Shown one piece after another: positions 52,381 through 57,964 of a DNA stretch of 57,964 nucleotides. The stretch's first letter is position 1, and every line of letters begins with the position of its first letter. A program made the translations under genes and the position numbers. Under the pieces are notes generated by a model, which saw only the letters and a list, made by a program, of their open reading frames with translations, made no database searches and was not told the DNA's origin. Source of the stretch: Lachnospiraceae bacterium (GTDB taxonomy: Bacteria; Bacillota; Clostridia; Lachnospirales; Lachnospiraceae); assembly GCA_017546025.1 (NCBI GenBank), contig JAFYYS010000007.1, forward strand, positions 1 to 57,964. The letters run 5' to 3'.

Positions 52381-53901
52381 TTAGCGGAAGAGGATGTCGG
52401 TCTTCTCGTCCTGCTTCTTCTGGATGATCTTCACGATGATCGTGATGATGATGAAGACGCCGATTACGATGGCGAGCCAGATGAAGATGCAGATGCCGAA
52501 GAAGCACGGGTCGAATTCCAGATGGCACAGCGGGCATACGTCCTTCTCCTGCTTCGCTTCGGGCTCATGCACGGCCTCGATGGTCGGCTGCTTCGCAGCG
52601 TCCTTTGTGGGCGTAGGCGTCGCTTCGCCGGTCGGCTCAGGCGTAGGCGTTACTTCGCCGGTCGGCTCGGGCGTGATCTCCGGATCCTTCTCGCCGAGGA
52701 TGTGGGAATCGGAGAACTCTCCGCTCAGGCTTCCGCACCATACACCGCCGATGCCGAGGTACTGGTCGATATACGAGAACGCGCGAACCTCAAGGTACAT
52801 GCCTTCCTGATAGGTTTCGCCTTCGGGCATGAATTCGGAGAACGGAATCGTGATCATCTTGGACGCTACGTCCCCGTAGATCATCTTCCATTCGCCTTCC
52901 TTGTCCGTGCGGACATTATATACAAGATGGGCGATGCCGCCGTACACCTCGGTACGGAGCGCGTCCTCTTCAAACTGCTCGTCAATCGTTACGCGGAACG
53001 AAAGCTGCGCATCGTTGCCGTCAACACCCGGATGAGCCTCCAGGTCGGAAATCTCCGGAATCGGAAGGTTCGTGGCCATCTGATAAGGATAATACTCTTC
53101 GATATCCTTACCGAATGCAGCCACCGGCGACCAATCCGTGAAGTACGTCTTCTTCAGATGCTCCTCGTCGTTATCAAAGGTGATGACCTCGTAACGGACA
53201 CGGATGTAAAGCGTATGCTCGGTCCAGTCAACGTAGTAGAAGCCGCCCTCTTCGTCCTTCTTCAGGAACTCTTCCGGAACGACATCCTTCCAGCCGGTCT
53301 TGTGACCCTCGCCGTTCCAGGCGGTGTTCTCCTTGTCCTCGGGATCTCCGAAATCCTCGAAAACCTTGAAGGACTGAACTTTGTCTCCGGTAAGCTCGAT
53401 GCCGATGTAAGCCCACTCGCCGAGCGTGTCCTTGCCGTCGTCATCCTTGCCCTCGGTGCTCCAGAACTGGTTGTAATGCCAATCATTCTTATTATCGATA
53501 GCCCAGTCAATCTGCGCGGTGACCGTCATCTCCGCAAGTCCTTCCGCGTTCAGAAGCATCTGGCGGTTATCGGCGGAAAGCGACAGGAAACCTGCCATCG
53601 AATCATTCTTGGAAAATGCGGCGTTCACGGCCTGCTGCTTCGGATCATTCGAAAGGCGGTCCAAAAACGCATACTTCGGTGCCTCTAAAATGAACGGAAA
53701 ATCAGCGATTTCCTCCTTCGAGGAAACATCTCTTGCCGAGCCGTCCGCAACCTGCGTGTCGTCCTCTCCGGTTTCGGTGCCGTCGTCCACGTCCATCGTG
53801 TGCATCTCACCCGGCTCCTCTTCGCCGCGCACCGGACGGAGCCCGTAAAAGCCCGTCATCAGTATCGTAAGGATACAAAAAATCCCGATAAATTTCTTCA
53901 T
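52381..53901 (-). CDS. Secreted, C-terminally membrane-anchored protein of unknown function
   Basis: This 506-aa protein has a signal peptide (KKFIGIFCILTILMTGFYG), a large acidic extracytoplasmic region and a Thr/Pro/Glu linker with TPEPTGE repeats near residue 420-450. A cysteine motif CPLCHLEFDPCFFGIC is followed by a C-terminal membrane helix and a charged tail. The type of anchor suggests a surface protein. I recognise no enzyme motif. It starts behind GGAGG with the promoter at 53963-53991. Confidence 0.7.
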   Translation of the reverse strand: MKKFIGIFCILTILMTGFYGLRPVRGEEEPGEMHTMDVDDGTETGEDDTQVADGSARDVSSKEEIADFPFILEAPKYAFLDRLSNDPKQQAVNAAFSKNDSMAGFLSLSADNRQMLLNAEGLAEMTVTAQIDWAIDNKNDWHYNQFWSTEGKDDDGKDTLGEWAYIGIELTGDKVQSFKVFEDFGDPEDKENTAWNGEGHKTGWKDVVPEEFLKKDEEGGFYYVDWTEHTLYIRVRYEVITFDNDEEHLKKTYFTDWSPVAAFGKDIEEYYPYQMATNLPIPEISDLEAHPGVDGNDAQLSFRVTIDEQFEEDALRTEVYGGIAHLVYNVRTDKEGEWKMIYGDVASKMITIPFSEFMPEGETYQEGMYLEVRAFSYIDQYLGIGGVWCGSLSGEFSDSHILGEKDPEITPEPTGEVTPTPEPTGEATPTPTKDAAKQPTIEAVHEPEAKQEKDVCPLCHLEFDPCFFGICIFIWLAIVIGVFIIITIIVKIIQKKQDEKTDILFR

Positions 53902-53962
53902 TCCGTCCTCCTGCTGTTTCTCCCCGCTCTGAGGGAAGCTTCCTCTTCGGAAGTTCTCTTAA

Positions 53963-53991
53963 ATTATTTCACATTTTCCTCTATCCGTCAA
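53963..53991 (-). promoter_or_regulatory. Promoter of the secreted-protein gene, containing the dispersed 11-mer
   Basis: Minus-strand TTGACG, 17 bases, AATAAT. The 11-mer GGAAAATGTGA fills the spacer directly next to the -10 (53969-53979). Confidence 0.75.
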
Positions 53992-54041
53992 CCAAAAGCG
54001 TGTCTTCGGACTGTGTTGTTTTTGTGACGCCAAAAGCGCCG

Positions 54042-55037
54042 TCAGGCCTTGATGGCGTGGATTTCCTTGATGACGATTGTGATGTTTCCGGCGTCATCCA
54101 TCAGGTACTCGACCACGTTGTCGTTTTTGAGATACTCAACCGGAACCAAAAGCTCGATGCCGTTGTCGGTGACAATCTTCTGCTTCTTCTGATAAGCACG
54201 CTCCGTCTTCGGGCTGACCTGCATGGGCTCGCGCGGAATCCGCTCCTCGGAAAGCTTCTCGCGGTACAGGGCGCGCGCCTCCTCATTGTCGTCGAAAACG
54301 GCCTGCTCAATTTTGGCCACGCTCAGCTTGCCGGTGTCCTTAACGTGCTCGGCCACCTCTTTTTTATACTCGAGAACCTTCGAAGCAACCTCCTCGGGCT
54401 TGTAGCACTCCCTGATTGTCTCGATTGTCGTCTCACGGACCTTCTCCGTGCGCTCCTTCTCGGAAGGCTCGGCCGTCAGCCCGAGCACCTTGTCGGCCAG
54501 GTAATTCACCTTGCGGTCGCCGTCGAAGAAATACTCGGAATCGGACATCTTCACGGTTCTTTCAATCACGTTGATGAGGAAGAATTCGCTGCTTCCGCCG
54601 GTCTTCGGTAAAATGTCGGCGGCAATCCCCCAGTGCACGCGGTCACCGTCGGTCCGGCAGACGAAATGCTCCTGGAAATCGATTTTGAAAAATCCGACGA
54701 AGGGCTGCTCGTCCGCGATGAAAAATACGAATACGCCCGTCCCGCGGTGCATCTCCGCATTGCCCGCCACAAGCTCCGTTACCGTCCTGCAGACGCCCTC
54801 GGCAAATGCCTCCAGATCGTCCGGGTCATCCGTGACCATGCGGTCCAGGTCGCTTCCCTCCGCGAAAGCGGCTGTCTTCGCCTTCGTGTTGTCCATATTG
54901 GCGGCAATCATCTTCTGCAGATAGCCGTACATCAAATCCTCGTCGTTAATCTTGACCTCGTTGAAAAAAGGGCCTCCCTCGGCTTTGTCCAGTGCGCAGA
55001 GGTAGACTCTCATGATCTCGATTTCACTGCTTTTCAT
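54042..55037 (-). CDS. NdpA/YejK family nucleoid-associated protein
   Basis: This 331-aa protein has the family layout: an ICALDK-like first strand, AFAEGVCRTVTELV, a GGSSEFFLINVIERTVKMSDSEYFFDGDRKVNYLADKVL segment and a C-terminal beta-rich part (DNGIELLVPVEYL). The family binds nucleoid or nucleic acid, with no defined reaction. The start at 55037 has GGAG upstream. Terminator not evident. Confidence 0.72.
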   Translation of the reverse strand: MKSSEIEIMRVYLCALDKAEGGPFFNEVKINDEDLMYGYLQKMIAANMDNTKAKTAAFAEGSDLDRMVTDDPDDLEAFAEGVCRTVTELVAGNAEMHRGTGVFVFFIADEQPFVGFFKIDFQEHFVCRTDGDRVHWGIAADILPKTGGSSEFFLINVIERTVKMSDSEYFFDGDRKVNYLADKVLGLTAEPSEKERTEKVRETTIETIRECYKPEEVASKVLEYKKEVAEHVKDTGKLSVAKIEQAVFDDNEEARALYREKLSEERIPREPMQVSPKTERAYQKKQKIVTDNGIELLVPVEYLKNDNVVEYLMDDAGNITIVIKEIHAIKA

Positions 55038-55114
55038 TCCGAACTCTCCTATGTTACGAAAAGCGCGGTTTTGCCCGCGCTCTTTCGCGTTTCCGTCTTT
55101 GTTTTCTGAGGTAT

Positions 55115-55144
55115 ACTATATCACATTTTCCACTGTTTTGGCAA
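55115..55144 (-). promoter_or_regulatory. Promoter of the nucleoid-protein gene, containing the dispersed 11-mer
   Basis: Minus-strand TTGCCA, 18 bases, TATAGT. GGAAAATGTGA lies directly against the -10 (55121-55131), the same position as in the 53963 promoter. Confidence 0.7.
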
Positions 55145-55192
55145 TGAAGAGCGTCCGAAAGTCACGGAAAAATCAGACTTTTAAAAGGCCGA

Positions 55193-55221
55193 TTGTCTTG
55201 ACATCTCACCCTCGGTATAAT
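55193..55221 (+). promoter_or_regulatory. Promoter of the rubrerythrin gene
   Basis: TTGTCT, 17 bases, TATAAT, 53 bases ahead of the start. Confidence 0.7.
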
Positions 55222-55274
55222 AGACTGAATAAAAGGCCCTGACGGGCCGTGGAAAATACAAGGAGGACACTGCC

Positions 55275-55817
55275 ATGGGGAATAATCCGTATTCCGGAAC
55301 CAAGACCGAGGCCAATCTGCTTGCTGCTTTCGCCGGCGAGTCTCAGGCCAGAAACAAATACACTTATTTTGCATCCCGCGCCAAGAAGGACGGCTTCGAG
55401 CAGATTGCCGCGCTGTTTTTAAAGACGGCCGACAACGAGAAGGAACACGCCAAGATGTGGTTCAAGGAGCTGAACGGCATCGGAAATACCGCTGAGAACC
55501 TTGCAGCGGCCGCAGACGGCGAGAACTACGAATGGACCGATATGTATGAGGGCTTTGCGAAAACCGCCGAGGAAGAGGGCTTCCCGGAGCTTGCAAAGAA
55601 ATTCCGTCTCGTCGCTGCCATCGAGAAGCATCACGAGGAGCGCTACCGCGCACTGCTTAAGAACGTTGAGACCGCTCAGGTATTCGAGAAGAGCGAGATT
55701 AAGATTTGGGAGTGCCGCAACTGCGGTCACATCGTAATCGGCGAGAAGGCTCCGGACATCTGCCCGACCTGCGCACATCCGCAGGCTTACTTCGAAGTCA
55801 ACGCAGAAAACTATTAA
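55275..55817 (+). CDS. Rubrerythrin
   Basis: This 180-aa protein has the diiron ferritin-like domain ([47 protein letters not shown]) and a C-terminal rubredoxin domain with two CxxC pairs (CRNCGH and CPTCAHP). It reduces hydrogen peroxide with electrons from rubredoxin and protects anaerobes from oxygen. AAGGAGG precedes the ATG. It is monocistronic, with promoter and terminator in place. Confidence 0.95.
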   Translation: MGNNPYSGTKTEANLLAAFAGESQARNKYTYFASRAKKDGFEQIAALFLKTADNEKEHAKMWFKELNGIGNTAENLAAAADGENYEWTDMYEGFAKTAEEEGFPELAKKFRLVAAIEKHHEERYRALLKNVETAQVFEKSEIKIWECRNCGHIVIGEKAPDICPTCAHPQAYFEVNAENY

Positions 55818-55833
55818 TCCATATGAAAAGTAA

Positions 55834-55867
55834 GGCGGCACCGCTTAACGGTGCCGCCGTTTTTTTG
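55834..55867 (+). terminator. Terminator after rubrerythrin
   Basis: A 10-bp stem GGCGGCACCG/CGGTGCCGCC is followed by TTTTTTT. It may also serve the convergent lipoprotein gene. Confidence 0.9.
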
Positions 55868-57217
55868 TTAATACAGATTGTAGTAAATCTGCGCTCTTCC
55901 CTGCTCCTCTACGATGTAAAGCGTGAGGTTCATATCCATATAGTATCTCGAAACAAGTGAGAACGTCTGATCCTTGAAAATCGCCTGTAACGCCGCATCA
56001 AGAGTCGGGAGACCGGTTCTGTCGATCTTCTCGCCGATCTTATAGTTGATCTCGATCTCTTCCTCGCCCTTCATTTCCGCAAGGACCTTCTTGTTGATCT
56101 CGTCATCCTGCAGCATATAATAAATCGTGTTGATGATGTTACCAAGCGTCTCGTTGTCCTTATCCCAGTTTCCGCTGATCATGTCATTGAAATCCCAGGC
56201 ATTGTCGGAAATGATGGTCGTCGCTTCTATGCTCTTCGCATAGTTCGCCTTCAGGTCTTCGAAATCATTTTTCACGGCTGCCGGAATCGCGAACGAAGCT
56301 TTTCCGAAATCAGCGAAGCTGTGCTTCATCGTGTATTCGGTTCCGTCTGAGAAAACGGTCTTCACAATGACTTCGGTCAGGTAGCCGTCCTTAATCGTCA
56401 CATTTACCTTAATCTCACCGTTGGCTTCTGTGGTATTGTTGCCGTAGTAATCCGAGAACTGTTTAAAATTCTCCGCATTGATGAATTTCTCCGTCAGCAT
56501 GCGAAGGTCATCGGCGGATTTGAAGGTAAAGCTGTATTTGCCGGGAGCCTCTTCAATCAGGCCGAAGCGTTCCTCGAGCTTCTCAAGGCTGTCCCATGTG
56601 GCAAATGTGGCGTCAACCGCCTTCATCATCTCATCGGCGTTAACCGGGAAGAACTCCCCGTACTCGCCGAAGATTGCGCGGTTCATATTCGTCAGCTCCG
56701 CAAGCGGATCACCGCCGTCCCCGAAGGAATGGAGGAAAGGATAATAGTAGGAAGCGTCCTCGGCGGAAATGGCCGTAAGCTCATACCGTACGTTATCCTC
56801 GAAGTAAGAGGTAACCAGAACGCCACCGTCCTTCTTTACATAGTACCAGTTGACCTCGGTGGAACCGCTGTCGCTGTCGTACTTACGCTGCTTCAGCTCC
56901 TGATAGCAGGCTGCATCCTTTTCCGTGACAAACTGAACTTCCGTCTTCTCTTTCTGCTCCTCGCCACCGGTCACGTAAATGTTTTCACCGCTGAACGAGA
57001 AATTGCCGGTCTGAAATACCTTGCAGGTGGCATCCCAGATCTCACGGAGCACCCGTTTTTCGGGCTCCGGTGTAACGGCCTCCTCCGTAGGCGTCGGCGT
57101 AAACTCATTGGAATTCGCCGCCGGTGAAGGACTCGTTGTCGACTTGTTACCGCATGCTGCCAAAACAAAGCAAAGCGTAACAAGAATGCCTAGTAGTAAC
57201 CCCGTCTTTCGTATCAT
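55868..57217 (-). CDS. Secreted lipoprotein of unknown function
   Basis: This protein of about 449 aa begins MIRKTGLLLGILVTLCFVLAAC, a clear lipobox, then a Ser/Thr/Pro linker (TPTPTEEAVTPEPE) and an acidic globular region. No domain is recognised. The ATG at 57217 follows AGGAGGGG; a longer frame would start in the promoter region. The promoter is at 57288-57316. Confidence 0.75.
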   Translation of the reverse strand: MIRKTGLLLGILVTLCFVLAACGNKSTTSPSPAANSNEFTPTPTEEAVTPEPEKRVLREIWDATCKVFQTGNFSFSGENIYVTGGEEQKEKTEVQFVTEKDAACYQELKQRKYDSDSGSTEVNWYYVKKDGGVLVTSYFEDNVRYELTAISAEDASYYYPFLHSFGDGGDPLAELTNMNRAIFGEYGEFFPVNADEMMKAVDATFATWDSLEKLEERFGLIEEAPGKYSFTFKSADDLRMLTEKFINAENFKQFSDYYGNNTTEANGEIKVNVTIKDGYLTEVIVKTVFSDGTEYTMKHSFADFGKASFAIPAAVKNDFEDLKANYAKSIEATTIISDNAWDFNDMISGNWDKDNETLGNIINTIYYMLQDDEINKKVLAEMKGEEEIEINYKIGEKIDRTGLPTLDAALQAIFKDQTFSLVSRYYMDMNLTLYIVEEQGRAQIYYNLY

Positions 57218-57287
57218 AAACCCCTCCTGAATAAATGTGACAAATGACACACCAAACCCGCAGCAGACCTGCAGTTGTTTGTATGAT

Positions 57288-57316
57288 ATTATAGCACTTC
57301 TGACATGCTGTGTCAA
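57288..57316 (-). promoter_or_regulatory. Promoter of the lipoprotein gene
   Basis: Minus-strand TTGACA, 17 bases, TATAAT: a perfect consensus. Confidence 0.85.
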
Positions 57317-57348
57317 CGCAATTTACTATGTAAATTACGTTGTTTTGT

Positions 57349-57388
57349 AAAAAAATCCCGCAAACTCATTTCTGAATCTGCGGGATGA
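57349..57388 (-). terminator. Terminator of the rRNA/tRNA transcript
   Basis: ATCCCGCA pairs with TGCGGGAT, followed by a T7 run on the minus strand. It lies directly after tRNA-Cys. Confidence 0.85.
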
Positions 57389-57389
57389 G

Positions 57390-57460
57390 AGGCGCGAACC
57401 GGATTTGAACCGGTGATCAAGGTGTTGCAGACCTATGCCTTACCACTTGGCTATCGCGCC
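57390..57460 (-). tRNA. tRNA-Cys (GCA)
   Basis: A full cloverleaf reads on the minus strand: acceptor GGCGCGA with its complement, anticodon loop CTGCAAC giving GCA, T-arm CCGGTTCAAATCCGG, and discriminator U, as expected for tRNA-Cys. CCA is not encoded. Confidence 0.93.
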
Positions 57461-57707
57461 TGATATACTTTATCGGCGAAGCCGATTCGTATGCGGTGTG
57501 CTTTCCCGACGACCGGGAGATGGGAACTGGTAAAAATGCTGTTTACCGGTTGCTCAAGGTAGACGGGCAATGCGACCTTTTACCTGAAGCTCAAGGTCGA
57601 CGGGAAGTGCGCGCCATTTGAGTTCGCTTCGCGAAGAGGCGCGCGTGTTCATTAGGATCACCCCCGCACCTTCGGTGTGGGTCCCCCCTAATGATAGTGA
57701 TAGTACT
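57461..57707 (-). other. Structured spacer between tRNA-Asn and tRNA-Cys
   Basis: This 247-base spacer has no gene. It holds an imperfect 24-base direct repeat (57551-57574 and 57588-57611, core CTCAAGGT.GACGGG) and a hairpin closed by CATTAGG/CCTAATG (57650-57695) around CCGCACC/GGTGTGG, plus several small stems. No 5S rRNA sequence was found in it. Confidence 0.5.
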
Positions 57708-57780
57708 CCCCCTGTTGGACTCGAACCAACGACACTGCGGTTAACAGCCGCATGCTCTACCGACTGAGCTAAGGAGGAAT
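57708..57780 (-). tRNA. tRNA-Asn (GTT)
   Basis: The cloverleaf reads on the minus strand: acceptor TCCTCCT paired with AGGGGGA, D-arm TAGCTCAGTCGGTAGAGCA, anticodon loop CTGTTAA giving GTT, T-arm GTTGGTTCGAGTCCAAC, discriminator G. CCA is not encoded. Confidence 0.93.
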
Positions 57781-57881
57781 AAGCACTTCCTTAATACGAA
57801 ACAAAGGACCTACAGTCCTTTTCTTTCGCTTCTATTCGGTTGTGCCTTCAAAAAATCATACTGAAAACTCTGTAAGAATAA

Positions 57882-57964
57882 GGTTAAGCCCTCGACCTAT
57901 TAGTATCGGTCAGCTGCGTACGTTGCCGCACTTCCACTCCCGACCTATCAACCTCGTAGTCTTC
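57882..57964 (-). rRNA. 3' end of 23S rRNA (partial)
   Basis: The minus strand reads GACCGATACTAATAGGTCGAGGGCTTAACC, split here as GATACTAATAGGTCGAGG and GGCTTAACC, the well-known Firmicutes 23S 3' terminus. The gene runs off the window's right edge. It is followed 101 bases later by tRNA-Asn with no 5S gene between. Confidence 0.9.

Noticed and set aside
52285-53688. 467-aa plus-strand open frame
   Set aside because: It is antisense to the secreted membrane protein and begins inside a terminator region.
57461-57881. 5S rRNA gene after the 23S
   Set aside because: I looked for the conserved 5S core words on both strands and found none in the spacers.
1-57964. CRISPR array or prophage
   Set aside because: No regularly spaced direct repeats, cas genes, integrase or phage structural genes are visible; the dispersed 11-mer is irregularly spaced.

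Overview
The window looks like a chromosomal segment of an anaerobic, low-to-mid-GC Gram-positive bacterium of the Clostridia, most likely Lachnospiraceae-like. The support is as follows. Ribosome binding sites are strong AGGAGG types. A Trp T-box riboswitch is present, as are DnaD/DnaI-type helicase loading genes, a GlgC/GlgD pair, meso-diaminopimelate dehydrogenase, rubrerythrin and indolepyruvate:ferredoxin oxidoreductase. Carbohydrate enzymes without signal peptides are paired with a sugar:cation symporter. The right edge holds the 3' end of a 23S rRNA gene. The taxonomic placement is inference from gene content. Most genes, and the rRNA/tRNA block, lie on the minus strand.

Layout, left to right. 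1-700: a decayed insertion sequence with subterminal repeats. 0.7-5.2 kb: a GPH symporter translationally coupled to a 1020-aa fusion of a GH36-type alpha-galactosidase and a GT-B-like glycosyltransferase domain, with a nested palindromic element upstream. 5.5-10.1 kb: iorA-iorB-phenylacetate-CoA ligase plus a DUF4236 protein, for 2-oxoacid and aryl-acid metabolism. 10.2-13.7 kb: an L-fucose/L-arabinose isomerase-family protein and a zinc-ribbon membrane protein. 13.9-21.8 kb: dGTPase, ddh, an intracellular GH115 glucuronidase with a YwaF-type membrane protein, an RsmJ-like rRNA methyltransferase, a DUF3592 protein and a cytidylate-kinase-like protein. 21.9-23.7 kb: a sigma factor with an LRR membrane partner. 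23.9-29.5 kb: cysteine synthase, a MATE exporter and an LTA-synthase-like enzyme.

29.5-39.7 kb is a long minus-strand run: an unknown protein, metF, a stand-alone MetH reactivation protein, a short MetH, pth, mfd and a PrsA-like lipoprotein. It joins one-carbon/methionine synthesis to repair and translation housekeeping. 39.8-41.6 kb holds a type-2 TrpB behind a Trp T-box. 41.6-44.4 kb is a sigma factor / anti-sigma factor / secreted S1 protease operon in which the anti-sigma sensor domain and the protease pro-region are clearly homologous. Then come glgC-glgD (glycogen), murC, and a dnaD-dnaI-prs operon. That operon has a textbook promoter and four perfect DnaA boxes upstream.

52.4-57.3 kb: a secreted membrane-anchored protein, an NdpA-family nucleoid protein, rubrerythrin and a lipoprotein. 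57.4-58 kb: tRNA-Cys, tRNA-Asn and the 23S 3' end, with no 5S gene directly after the 23S.

The points most worth following up are: the sigma/anti-sigma/protease module with its shared domain; an 11-base word, GGAAAATGYGA, found twelve times on both strands; the GH36-glycosyltransferase fusion; and the DnaA-box cluster ahead of the helicase-loader operon. All counts and alignments were done by eye.
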